This document shows positions 25,556 to 34,796 of a DNA stretch of 64,000 bases, piece by piece; the first letter of the stretch is position 1, and the number at the start of each line of letters is the position of its first letter. The notes beneath the pieces were generated by a model. That model ran no database searches. It was not told the origin of the DNA and saw only the letters and a list, made by a program, of their open reading frames with translations. The stretch lies in the NCBI RefSeq assembly GCF_001951155.1, contig NZ_CP016359.1:62001-126000 (forward strand). The letters run 5' to 3'. This DNA comes from Christiangramia flava JLT2011. Its GTDB lineage: Bacteria > Bacteroidota > Bacteroidia > Flavobacteriales > Flavobacteriaceae. Made by a program: the position numbers and the translations under genes.

Positions 25556-27304
25556 TTAGAGCTCTTTTTCGGTTTCGGTCGCTATTTTTCTGATGATTTG
25601 ATCAAGCTCATTTGCTGAATTTAAAACATTTTCCATAATCTCATCAAAATTATCAAAATCATTTTGATAATTTTTCATTAGATCGACTAAACCCATCAGT
25701 TTAGCGAGTGGCGCTCTAACCACGTGCGATTGTGTCCAGGCTATTTCCCGAAGTCTCTTATTATGGCTCTCAACCTCCATCATATGGCGCTTACGATCAG
25801 TAATATCCTGCATTGAGCTAATAATCCGAAGAGGTTTCTGTTCATGGTCCATCAGCAAATAACTTCGATCCAGAATAAATTTATAGCTTCCATCAGCGCA
25901 TCTGAATCGATATTCAGTTGTAAGATTTTTCACACCATTTTTTGTCATTTCACAGATACGTGATTTGATCTGCTCATATTCTTCCGGATGAATCTTTTCA
26001 TTCCACCAGGACACCCGGCGGTCTACTTCTTCATAAGGATACCCGAACATTTCTGAAACTGCCGGGCTTACGTGCATATAGTCATTTACCACATCATAAT
26101 CGGTAATCAAATCGCTGGTCGCTTTTGCCACAATATTATACCGCTCCAGGCTGTGTTTCAGTTTTTGCTCCTGTTCTACAAATTGCGTTATATCCCTGGA
26201 GTTTAGAACAATACCTCGAATAGCCTCATCGGTTTTTAAGTCGGTTGCGACTGTTTCCAGCCATCGATAGTTCCCATTCTGACCTTTTACACGGTAAGAA
26301 CTTAACTGGCTGCGCTTTTTTTCGGAAAGATCTGCCATTTCTACCTGCAATTTTTCCAGGTCATCCTCATGCACCAAATCAAAGAATGAAAAACCTTCTA
26401 ATTCTTCAGGAACTCTTCCGAAGACACTAGTACAGGATGGCGAGCAATACTTGTATTGAAGTTCACAATCCAGAATCGCGATAATATCGCTGCCTTCCTG
26501 GACCAGAGATTTAAATCTTTTCTCACTTTCCTGAATTTTCCTTTCTGCCTCGATCTGGGCCGTAATATCGTTAACCAAAGAAACTCTGGCCTTATGCCCG
26601 TCGTAGATAAGCGGATTACTTTTCACTTCCACAACGATCTCTTTTCCAGATTTGGTAAGATGTTTCACCCGAACTTTGAAATACCCTTCCGCATTGGCCA
26701 TCACCACTTTTTCCACCCTATTTTCTTCAGAAGGTGCCCAAAGCGCTTTCACGGTCATTTTTTTGAATTCTTCGGAAGTGTAGCCATACAAATCTATAGC
26801 CGCCTGATTTACGCTCAAAAAACTGAGATCATCTTTATCCAAAACCCACATGGGCATGGGATTGTAATCAAACAGACTTTTATATTTTTTCTCGGAATGC
26901 TCTAATTTTAACTGGATCTTTTTCCGTTCGATATTATATTCAATAGTTTTCAGCAGCACACGAGAGCTAAGCTCATTCTTAAACAGGCAATCGCTCACTC
27001 CCCGGGATAGGTATTCCGATCGAGAGTTTTCATCTGCTTCCGCGCAAAGAAGAATTAAAGGAATATCACCGGCCAGCCCCATTAATAACTGAATTATTTC
27101 AGTCTCTTTATCAGCTGGAATGATCTCAAAACTTAAGAGAATAAGGTCATAATCACTAACGCTCAACAAGCTTTTGGCTGTCTCAAGGGACTGTGCAAGC
27201 TCCATTTTCACCTCATTCTTGTGAGGTTTTAAAAGATCTGAAACATGTGCAAAATCTTCCTGAACGCCTTCAATTATTAATAAACGAAGGGTTTCATCAT
27301 GCAT
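25556..27304 (-). CDS. REC-like/PAS/HisKA sensor without ATPase domain
   Basis: The N-terminal 120 residues resemble a receiver domain, but the expected phosphoacceptor segment reads LILLSFEIIP, with no Asp at the usual place. Three PAS domains follow, at about 135-255, 260-380 and 385-505. The C-terminus is a HisKA-like dimerisation helix pair with phosphorylatable His527 in TQSHVVRAPLAKLMGL. The protein stops at residue 582, and no HATPase_c domain is encoded downstream, so it cannot autophosphorylate in the usual way. It could be a phosphotransfer scaffold or a dimerising sensor fed by another kinase. The downstream response regulator is the probable partner. Confidence 0.85.
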   Translation of the reverse strand: MHDETLRLLIIEGVQEDFAHVSDLLKPHKNEVKMELAQSLETAKSLLSVSDYDLILLSFEIIPADKETEIIQLLMGLAGDIPLILLCAEADENSRSEYLSRGVSDCLFKNELSSRVLLKTIEYNIERKKIQLKLEHSEKKYKSLFDYNPMPMWVLDKDDLSFLSVNQAAIDLYGYTSEEFKKMTVKALWAPSEENRVEKVVMANAEGYFKVRVKHLTKSGKEIVVEVKSNPLIYDGHKARVSLVNDITAQIEAERKIQESEKRFKSLVQEGSDIIAILDCELQYKYCSPSCTSVFGRVPEELEGFSFFDLVHEDDLEKLQVEMADLSEKKRSQLSSYRVKGQNGNYRWLETVATDLKTDEAIRGIVLNSRDITQFVEQEQKLKHSLERYNIVAKATSDLITDYDVVNDYMHVSPAVSEMFGYPYEEVDRRVSWWNEKIHPEEYEQIKSRICEMTKNGVKNLTTEYRFRCADGSYKFILDRSYLLMDHEQKPLRIISSMQDITDRKRHMMEVESHNKRLREIAWTQSHVVRAPLAKLMGLVDLMKNYQNDFDNFDEIMENVLNSANELDQIIRKIATETEKEL

Positions 27305-27466
27305 ATTTTCGCCAGGGATATATTTAAAAAATAAATTTGAAGACCGAGTTAAACATGGGAAAGTCGGTTCCTTTCCTTGGAGATTGGCTGGTGGGATTCA
27401 TAATGCTAGATTTGGTTGTAGCTAAATATAGGAAATCTACTGCTGAATACAGAATAATTTCTCAGA

Positions 27467-28825
27467 CTAAAAGAATTCTTGTCGGAAACTCAATCCAACA
27501 CCAAAATTAGAACTTTCACCAGAATTAATATCCGCTCCCAACTGCAGGTTCAACTGGTAATCCCCTTGGAGAAGAGCTAATTCGAAAAATGGAGAAATAA
27601 TTTTCTTAGGATCTGCAATGAACGAATCCTTTTTTCCGTAGATAGAACGATAAGAAAGTAACAATTTATAGGGTTGATCATTCAGAATTTCACCCGTAAT
27701 TCCCATATGAATTGCCGAAACTATATTGTATTTGATACCAATTCCTTGAGGTGTGTTGGCAATAATAAAGGGATTCCCAATGGTAAAGTTATTGTAGGTC
27801 CAACCCGAACGATATAAGTTATTGCTAAAATAATTATCACTCCCATCAACAGAAGATCCCTGCCGATTTCTGGATTGGTTTTCCAAATAATAATATTCCA
27901 ATATAAAAGCTTTGAACCAAGGCACTCCCCAAAAACTATCCCGATTATCTTCAACATATAAAGAATAGCGACCGTCTGGTAGATTTCCCATTTTTAAACC
28001 AGAGCCATCTTCGAAAATATGATTATACAGGAACTGAAAATCTAAGTTCTGTATTTTGGCTCTGACTTTTAATTCGTAGCTTCCTAATTGATTTCCTAAA
28101 GCATTGACTTCCTGCCCTCCTACCGAATCTTCCCCGGTTCCACCAGTAATAATCTTAGTGTAATCCTGAAAGCTACTGGGTAATTTCCCAAAATCGGGTG
28201 AAACACCTCCCCATTGCACAAAATGCTGCAATCCTACAGACACCTGAAATTCAGTTTGACTGCGGTAAACAAAATGAAAACTTTTATGATGGAGCCGGGT
28301 ATTTTCTACATATCGATCATCATCAAGCAAATACTCTTCCCAGCTTCCGGTCACACCAAAACCATGATCTTTTCCGCTGATAAAAAATGGATCGGTAGTA
28401 AACAGTCTGATTCCCGGAATTGCACCGGCATTTAAGGACCATAAAATACTTTCATTGGAAGCACTTAAGCCTCGGAAAAGATCTTTTTTATGCTTTTTTC
28501 CCACGACCACTCCAATTTTTGGAGAGGTGAAAGCTATATAAGCTTCATCCAGTTTCAGATTATTATCATAGCCTTCGCTAAAAAAAGCGCCCGCACCCAT
28601 TTCCACAAATGATTCATCTGAAGTATCAAAAGTTCCTTTTCCAGAAAATAGCCCCATCAAATTGGTTTTCTGGTCAATTCTTCCCTTTGTATTGGAATAG
28701 AACCAAAAAGGCATTTCGCCATTGGAAGAGGCCAGACCAACTCCTGAAAATTCTGCCGAGTATTCCGTTTGACTAAAAAGGCAAAATGAGTGTAGTAAAA
28801 TAAAAAGCGGAAAAAGTCTGCGCAT
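27467..28825 (-). CDS. Wzi-type capsule assembly outer-membrane protein
   Basis: This 452-residue protein has a signal peptide (MRRLFPLFILLHSFCLFSQ). The sequence of alternating aromatic and polar strands is consistent with an outer-membrane beta-barrel, and it matches my knowledge of the capsule assembly Wzi family in Bacteroidota. Wzi in E. coli helps attach group 1 capsule to the surface. It sits at the edge of the polysaccharide locus, divergent from the CpsB-like phosphatase gene, which supports this role. Assignment rests on overall resemblance, not on a single motif. Confidence 0.75.
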   Translation of the reverse strand: MRRLFPLFILLHSFCLFSQTEYSAEFSGVGLASSNGEMPFWFYSNTKGRIDQKTNLMGLFSGKGTFDTSDESFVEMGAGAFFSEGYDNNLKLDEAYIAFTSPKIGVVVGKKHKKDLFRGLSASNESILWSLNAGAIPGIRLFTTDPFFISGKDHGFGVTGSWEEYLLDDDRYVENTRLHHKSFHFVYRSQTEFQVSVGLQHFVQWGGVSPDFGKLPSSFQDYTKIITGGTGEDSVGGQEVNALGNQLGSYELKVRAKIQNLDFQFLYNHIFEDGSGLKMGNLPDGRYSLYVEDNRDSFWGVPWFKAFILEYYYLENQSRNRQGSSVDGSDNYFSNNLYRSGWTYNNFTIGNPFIIANTPQGIGIKYNIVSAIHMGITGEILNDQPYKLLLSYRSIYGKKDSFIADPKKIISPFFELALLQGDYQLNLQLGADINSGESSNFGVGLSFRQEFF

Positions 28826-28877
28826 ATAAGTTTTTAGGACTCTGTTGCAAATATTATCAATAAGTCTTTAAATTATG

Positions 28878-28885
28878 TAATTTTG
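28878..28885 (+). promoter_or_regulatory. candidate -7 box for the CpsB-like gene
   Basis: TAATTTTG is an exact match to the Bacteroidota consensus TAnnTTTG and lies 20 bases ahead of the ATG at 28905. No clear TTG is present at the -33 position; the nearest one is 30 bases upstream. Confidence 0.35.
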
Positions 28886-28904
28886 AATCATAAAAACAGT
28901 TTAA

Positions 28905-29627
28905 ATGTTCTCAATCTTCCGGAAAAACAGCTACCTCATTGATCTTCTAGAAGGTATAACCGATTTCCATAATCATATATTGCCTGGTCTGGATGACGGT
29001 GCTAAAAATATTGAAGAAAGCCTTCAGTTAATTGAACAGTTTAGGAGCTTTGGTATTGAAAAAATTGTATGCACGCCTCATGTGATGGGTGATTATTATC
29101 CAAACACTCAGGAGACGATCCATTCAGCATTAGCTGAAGTAAGATCGCAAACTGAAATATCAGTAAATGCTTCCGCAGAATATATGATGGATCAGCATTT
29201 TATGGAGATTATTGAACAGCAGGAAATTCTACCTGTTGTTGGCAAAAAAGTGTTGGTTGAAATGTCTTATTTCCAGGCTCCGATCAATTTGAATGAAATA
29301 CTCTTCCGGCTACAGAATCATTCGTATTCTCCCATTTTAGCACATCCAGAGAGGTATGCGTATTATCATCATAAATTCAGTCAATATGAAGATCTTAAAA
29401 CGAGAGGCTGCAAATTTCAATTGAATATGTTGTCATTATCTGGTCACTACGGAACGGGAATTCAGAAAACCGCTTTTCTACTCCTAGAAAAAGGCATGTT
29501 AGATTATATTTCAAGTGATGCGCATAGAATGGATCACCTGGAAAAATTGAAGAAAATTAAGATCAAAACCAAACATGAAGATTTGATCAAAGTCCTAGTT
29601 GATAATAACAAAAAACTGTTTGCTTAG
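28905..29627 (+). CDS. CpsB/YwqE-type protein-tyrosine phosphatase (PHP fold)
   Basis: The 240-residue protein opens with FHNHILPGLDDGAKN (His22 and His24), the metal-binding signature of bacterial PHP-type tyrosine phosphatases. Further motifs are CTPHVM, PILAHPERY and SSDAHRMDH, all supplying metal ligands. Such enzymes dephosphorylate the Wzc-type tyrosine kinase and so control polymer length and export. The kinase gene lies directly opposite and convergent, with only 4 bases between the two stop codons. Confidence 0.93.
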   Translation: MFSIFRKNSYLIDLLEGITDFHNHILPGLDDGAKNIEESLQLIEQFRSFGIEKIVCTPHVMGDYYPNTQETIHSALAEVRSQTEISVNASAEYMMDQHFMEIIEQQEILPVVGKKVLVEMSYFQAPINLNEILFRLQNHSYSPILAHPERYAYYHHKFSQYEDLKTRGCKFQLNMLSLSGHYGTGIQKTAFLLLEKGMLDYISSDAHRMDHLEKLKKIKIKTKHEDLIKVLVDNNKKLFA

Positions 29628-29631
29628 GACG

Positions 29632-32034
29632 CTATTTGGATTTGGTAAACAAGCGTTTTTTAAGTCTTTGCAAACGGGATTCTTCATCGGCTCCATAACC
29701 ATAACCGTACCCGTAAGAATAGCCGTACTGGGCACCGTATGAGAATTTAGAATAATCCACATCATTCAGGATTACGGCAAGACCTTTTAACTTACCTTGT
29801 TTTTTCAAATCTTTCGGAAATTGAAGCAGGTTCTTTTCAGTATAATCGGCCCTTGTCACGTAAAGAGTATAATCGGCCTGCTGGCTAATTAATAGCGTAT
29901 CGGTAACGATCATAGTCGGAGCAGTATCAACGATAATATAATCGTATTCCGGTTTACAGGTTTCGATTAAATTTTCCATTCGATCGTTCATAAGCAATTC
30001 AGCAGGGTTGGGAGGTATAGGCCCTGAAAGAATAACATTTACAGCAATACCCTCATCATTGGTTTTAGAAATAATATCCTCTTTGGTTACCTCATAATCA
30101 TAGAGATAATCAGACAATCCTTTTTCCCTGGCACCAATGGTTGCAGAAGTATAACGGTGAAGCTTAGGATTACGGATATCTGCACCGATCAATAGCACTC
30201 TTTTATTCGTGGTAGCCAGTGTCCTGGCCAAATTATAAGAAATGAAAGTTTTTCCTTCTCCTTTGACTGTTGAGGTAACGAAAATGATGTCAGCCGCACC
30301 CTTATCCTTCTTCTGAATTAGATAAGCTAAATTGGTTCTCAATATTCGGAAAGACTCTGCCAATGGAGAGCGATCATTAAGTTGAATAACATCCGACTGA
30401 TCTTGACCAATTCTCGGAACTTCACCCATGAACGGAACTTCTTTGATCAAAGGATTCAAATCGCCCTTATGGTGGACCTTCGTATCCAAAAAGTTTTTGA
30501 CAAATATGATTAAAATCGGAATTAATAAACCAATCACAAAGCCACCTACTAATATAAGCCATGGTTCAGGACTAACAGGTGAAGAGTGTGTAAATGCGGA
30601 ATCTATAACCTTTGATACAGGTGAAGTGACTGCAAAGGCAATAGCAGCCTCTTCTCTTCTTTGCAATAAAAAGAGATATAATTGTTCTTTTATCTGTTGT
30701 TGTCTCTCAATATTTCGAATCCCCTTTTCCATTCCCGGAAAGGTGCTGAATTTAGCAGTTGCACTATTTTGTCTACCGCTCAGCTTCTCTTTTTTAATGT
30801 TCAAATTGCTAATCGCTGTGTTGATATTAGCATCTAAGTTTTTTCTAACAGCATTAATCTGTTCATTCAAATCTTGAATAACCGGATTTTCAGGAGTTGA
30901 ACTTGCCAACAGCGCCCGCCTTTCCAGTATCAATTGATTATAACTACTAATTGTACCACTAACATTTCCCGATTCTATACCAACATTTTCAGGTAGCAAA
31001 TCATACTGGCCTTCTTCCTGTATTCTTTTCTGAATAGATGAAATGATATTCAGCTGTGTTTCTAAATTAAATAGCTCCTGGTCAGCACTTGTCTTCTGAG
31101 ACATATATTCGGTTGCCCCAATATTAATATCCATAAACTGATTTTCTCTTTTGAAATCAGCTAAGTTGGATTCTACGGAATCCAAATCAGTGCTAATATT
31201 TTCCAACCTGTTCTGAATAAATTCAGTGGTTTTAGCAGCCACTTGACGTTTATCTCGAACACCGTCTAAATTAAATTGATACATCAGGTTATTCAAAAAG
31301 TCTTCACCTTTTGTACTTACATTATTTGTAGTTTGTAAAGTAAGAATATCCATCGCTTTACCCTTAGGAAATATCGCACTGTTTGCAATATATTGCTGTG
31401 TGACAGCTAGTGTGGGTTGAACAACAATATGTACAGGATTACTTTTGCTAATCTGGCTAATATTTGATGTAATCCTAAACTGTAAATCTTTAAGTTGTAT
31501 CTTTTCTCCAAAATTAAAATCACCAATTTTATTCTCGTCCTCTACAAGTTGAAATTTTTGATTAGAAATTGGAGAAATCAACAAGTCTAGTGAAGATTTA
31601 TTGACGATACTATCTGATGTTATAAATTTTATTGTTATTGGAGAACTTTTATAAACCTCCGGAGTAATCACATTCCCTTCAATAAAATAGGCAATATTAA
31701 AATCCAAGTCATCAATTACTTTTTCAACAATACGCTTAGACTTAAGATTAACAATCTGATTATCCAAACTATTATCCTCCAATTTTAGCAGTGAACCAGA
31801 ACCATCTCCATTTAATACTCCAGATACATTCCCTTCAGATTCGTCTAGAATCATTAAAGTCGCTTCAGATCTAAATTTTGGTAAGGTATAGCGGTTATAC
31901 AAATAGGCTATTGTAAGCCCCAGCATACAACTAAACAAAAGCCACTTCCAATGAGTAAGGTATTTATATAACTCAGCTTTTAAATCAAAGCTGGACTCTT
32001 CTTTCTGTTCGTTATAATCAAAAATTTCTTCCAT
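29632..32034 (-). CDS. wzc: Wzc-type polysaccharide co-polymerase / tyrosine autokinase
   Basis: This is an 800-residue inner-membrane protein. It has a Wzz-like N-terminal domain, a first membrane segment near residue 33-50, a long periplasmic coiled region (about 270-450) and a second membrane segment near 490-515. The cytosolic BY-kinase domain has Walker A in VTSTVKGEGKT (near residue 581), Walker A' in LLIGADIRNPK and Walker B in YIIVDTAP. A Tyr/Gly-rich tail (SYGYGYGYGA and nearby) is the autophosphorylation cluster. It works with Wza in exporting the polymer. It is separated by 5 bases from the wza stop. Confidence 0.95.
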   Translation of the reverse strand: MEEIFDYNEQKEESSFDLKAELYKYLTHWKWLLFSCMLGLTIAYLYNRYTLPKFRSEATLMILDESEGNVSGVLNGDGSGSLLKLEDNSLDNQIVNLKSKRIVEKVIDDLDFNIAYFIEGNVITPEVYKSSPITIKFITSDSIVNKSSLDLLISPISNQKFQLVEDENKIGDFNFGEKIQLKDLQFRITSNISQISKSNPVHIVVQPTLAVTQQYIANSAIFPKGKAMDILTLQTTNNVSTKGEDFLNNLMYQFNLDGVRDKRQVAAKTTEFIQNRLENISTDLDSVESNLADFKRENQFMDINIGATEYMSQKTSADQELFNLETQLNIISSIQKRIQEEGQYDLLPENVGIESGNVSGTISSYNQLILERRALLASSTPENPVIQDLNEQINAVRKNLDANINTAISNLNIKKEKLSGRQNSATAKFSTFPGMEKGIRNIERQQQIKEQLYLFLLQRREEAAIAFAVTSPVSKVIDSAFTHSSPVSPEPWLILVGGFVIGLLIPILIIFVKNFLDTKVHHKGDLNPLIKEVPFMGEVPRIGQDQSDVIQLNDRSPLAESFRILRTNLAYLIQKKDKGAADIIFVTSTVKGEGKTFISYNLARTLATTNKRVLLIGADIRNPKLHRYTSATIGAREKGLSDYLYDYEVTKEDIISKTNDEGIAVNVILSGPIPPNPAELLMNDRMENLIETCKPEYDYIIVDTAPTMIVTDTLLISQQADYTLYVTRADYTEKNLLQFPKDLKKQGKLKGLAVILNDVDYSKFSYGAQYGYSYGYGYGYGADEESRLQRLKKRLFTKSK

Positions 32035-32039
32035 GGAAA

Positions 32040-32819
32040 CTATTTAGAAAAAAGTAGTACTAAACCAGTAATCGAAGCGATCAATGAAAAAATTCCGGTA
32101 TAACTGGTAATAAAACCAGCAGATTTGACCTGTTTATAAGTCGGCTCGACATATACCACATCATTTTGCTTCAAATAGTAAAATGGATTTTTAAAAACAT
32201 CTGCACTAGTCATATCTACTCTTCCAACCGATTTTTCACCATTCTGTTCCCTAATTACAACTATATTTTCTCTTAGCCCACTATATGAAATATCTCCTAC
32301 AGAGGCAAAAAGTTCTGGCAAAGTTAGACGGCCATCTTGTACCTGAACTCTCCCGGGGCTTCCAACTTCTCCTAATACTGTAACACTAAAATTAATTATT
32401 CGAACCGTCACAACCGCATCGGTAACCATCGTGCGAACTTTATCTTCTATTTCGGCTTGAAATTCTCCCCTGGTTTTTCCAGCCGCCTCAATATTTCCAA
32501 ATACCGGAAACTGAATAAAACCCTTCGGGTCTACCAAGTAGCCTGTCAACGACATATTCCCACTTTGACCTCCAGATTGCTGCCCATTAGAATTTTTCTG
32601 AAAAGGCTTAACCACTTCTTCATTCCTGGAAGAAACGTCTATCCTTAATACATCGTTTTTCTGAATAGTTGGTTCATAGTCCATTAAATTCTGATACCCC
32701 TGAAGAGATTCCGGCTCCTGAAAATAAACCACTTCATCCCGCGTGGCACAACTGCCCAATAAAAAAATACTGATTATTGAAAGATAGAGGTATTTGGAAA
32801 CTGACTTAATGCTTCGCAC
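32040..32819 (-). CDS. wza: Wza-type polysaccharide export lipoprotein, GTG start
   Basis: The product is a 259-residue outer-membrane export protein. GTG at 32819 is used because it gives the lipoprotein signal ending LLGSCA, with Cys24 as lipidation site; no ATG fits. Poly_export and SLBB-like regions are recognised (ENDVLRIDVSS-like segment, VTVLGEVGSPGRVQV). A C-terminal hydrophobic segment (about 235-256) replaces the barrel-forming helix of longer Wza proteins. It forms the outer-membrane pore for the polymer. It begins 3 bases after the PglF-like gene. Confidence 0.93.
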   Translation of the reverse strand: MRSIKSVSKYLYLSIISIFLLGSCATRDEVVYFQEPESLQGYQNLMDYEPTIQKNDVLRIDVSSRNEEVVKPFQKNSNGQQSGGQSGNMSLTGYLVDPKGFIQFPVFGNIEAAGKTRGEFQAEIEDKVRTMVTDAVVTVRIINFSVTVLGEVGSPGRVQVQDGRLTLPELFASVGDISYSGLRENIVVIREQNGEKSVGRVDMTSADVFKNPFYYLKQNDVVYVEPTYKQVKSAGFITSYTGIFSLIASITGLVLLFSK

Positions 32820-32822
32820 TGA

Positions 32823-34796
32823 TTAGTTTTTTTTGAGTTCTGGGGTCTTATCTAAACGCTCATAAGCCGAGTTATTGCTCTTAAATTCCGGAATTAAATC
32901 CTTCAATTTTGCTACAACTTTATCATTCTTCAACTTATAGGCAGACTTGATGATTTTTTCAATTTTATCGTTTATTACTTCATAATCTCTTACAACATCC
33001 TGACCAATCATGATCTTTTTATGATGCGTAGGCAGAGTTTTACACTCATCATTCAGTAATTCTTCATATAGTTTTTCACCCGGTCTAAGTCCGGTAATTT
33101 TAACCTTAATATGCTTATTAGGTGTATAGCCGGCAAGTTTAATCATTTTTATCGCCAAATCCATAATTTTGACTGGTTCTCCCATGTCGAAAACAAAGAT
33201 TTCTCCGCCTTTACCCATCGCTCCAGCTTCCAGAACTAACTGACAGGCTTCCGGAATGGTCATAAAATACCTAATGATATCCGGGTGTGTAATGGTCACT
33301 GGTCCACCCTTTTCGATTTGCTTTTTGAACAATGGTACCACGGAACCATTCGAGCCTAAAACATTCCCAAAACGAGTAGTAATGAATTTAGTCGTTTCCG
33401 GTCCTTTTGCCCGCTGATTATGATAAAGTGATTGGACATACATTTCAGCAGCTCTTTTAGATGCTCCCATGACATTACTGGGATTCACCGCTTTGTCCGT
33501 CGAAACCATCACGAAATGCCCAACATTATATTCTACAGCCAGATCGGCTAAATTCTTTGTCCCATGAATATTTACAAAAATCGCTTCATGTGGATTGTTT
33601 TCCATTAGCGGCACGTGCTTGTATGCAGCGGCATGGTAGACCACATCAATCTGGTTGTTTGCAAATAGAGCGGCTAACCTTCGGCTATTACTAACATCAC
33701 TTACAATAGGCCTGAAATTCAATTTCGGAAAGGAATTTTCGATCTCAAGCTGCAAATTATGTAAGGGTGTTTCAGCCTGATCCAGAATGATCAATTTTTT
33801 AGGGTTATATTCTGCTACCTGGCGCACGATTTCACTACCAATAGAACCTGCAGCACCAGTCACTAAAATGGTCTTTCCGGTAAGCTGTTCTATTTTATTC
33901 TGAACTTCCAGCTCAATAGGATCTCGTTCCAGCAAATCTTCAATCTGAAGGGACTTTACTTTATTGGCGATTGGCTGATCATTTTCATTGTCGTAAGTAG
34001 AAACAAGCGGGGCATTATAAACCGCAATATCGTGCTCCAGGCATTCTTCCACCAGCTTGAATTTTTCTTCAGGAGTAAAAGAATGTTCCGAAAAAATAAT
34101 CGCCTCGGCACCAAGAGATGCAACTTCTTCATGGATTTTTGAGGTATGCTTTAAAACCGGTTTCCCTAATATTTGTAGACTTTTATGGGTGTTATTCGTT
34201 AAAAAGCCAACGATTTTGAATCGTTTGGGATGTTCGATGTCCAGTGCACCTGCAATTGAAATAGCATTTTCATCAACTCCCAGAATAACAGCTTTTATTA
34301 GTTTTTCGTCCTTTTGAGCAAGCTTAAAATATTCGTAAACCTGTTTTACGCCTAAGCGGAATAAGAATAATAATGAAAAGGAAATCCAAAGGTTGATTAA
34401 CAAGCCGCCAATCAGGAAAATCTTTTCGTCAATGGAAAAATATACCACATAATTGATGACCACCAGTGTAATAAAGGTACTGATGGTAGCAAGCAAGAGT
34501 TTCAGCGCATCAATGTTTGACGAATACCTGATAATTCCTGCGTAGGTCTTAAAAATATAGAAGTAAAAGATATTAACGGCTACCACCATGATCGCTTTAT
34601 CAAAATAGCTGATCAGGGTATACTGAAATGGTGAAAGATCCAGAAGGATGAGAATGGTAAAAATGATAGAAATCGAAACAAGTCCAATATCAATCAATAA
34701 AACCGCCCATCTCGGCAGATATTTGATATTTCTTATATCCAGCGAACGATCAGGATCGGAAAAAATTCTATGTAGGGCTTTCTGAAGTCTACCCAT
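32823..34796 (-). CDS. pglF: PglF/CapD/FlaA1-type UDP-GlcNAc 4,6-dehydratase, membrane-bound
   Basis: The first roughly 150 residues contain four membrane segments. A CoA-binding-like Rossmann region follows, then a short-chain dehydrogenase domain with VTGAAGSIGSE near residue 310. The active-site segment is VSTDKAVNPSNVMGASKRA, where Met replaces the usual SDR Tyr, as in PglF and FlaA1. The expected product is UDP-4-keto-6-deoxy-GlcNAc. It overlaps the next pathway gene (the aminotransferase) by 8 bases, forming a set with PglE, PglD and PglC. A plain CapD-type epimerase remains possible but fits the neighbours less well. Confidence 0.88.
   Translation of the reverse strand: MGRLQKALHRIFSDPDRSLDIRNIKYLPRWAVLLIDIGLVSISIIFTILILLDLSPFQYTLISYFDKAIMVVAVNIFYFYIFKTYAGIIRYSSNIDALKLLLATISTFITLVVINYVVYFSIDEKIFLIGGLLINLWISFSLLFLFRLGVKQVYEYFKLAQKDEKLIKAVILGVDENAISIAGALDIEHPKRFKIVGFLTNNTHKSLQILGKPVLKHTSKIHEEVASLGAEAIIFSEHSFTPEEKFKLVEECLEHDIAVYNAPLVSTYDNENDQPIANKVKSLQIEDLLERDPIELEVQNKIEQLTGKTILVTGAAGSIGSEIVRQVAEYNPKKLIILDQAETPLHNLQLEIENSFPKLNFRPIVSDVSNSRRLAALFANNQIDVVYHAAAYKHVPLMENNPHEAIFVNIHGTKNLADLAVEYNVGHFVMVSTDKAVNPSNVMGASKRAAEMYVQSLYHNQRAKGPETTKFITTRFGNVLGSNGSVVPLFKKQIEKGGPVTITHPDIIRYFMTIPEACQLVLEAGAMGKGGEIFVFDMGEPVKIMDLAIKMIKLAGYTPNKHIKVKITGLRPGEKLYEELLNDECKTLPTHHKKIMIGQDVVRDYEVINDKIEKIIKSAYKLKNDKVVAKLKDLIPEFKSNNSAYERLDKTPELKKN

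Noticed and set aside
30428..30877. Plus-strand frame of 149 codons opposite wzc
   Set aside because: Antisense to the Wzz/kinase region with no start context or motif; shadow.
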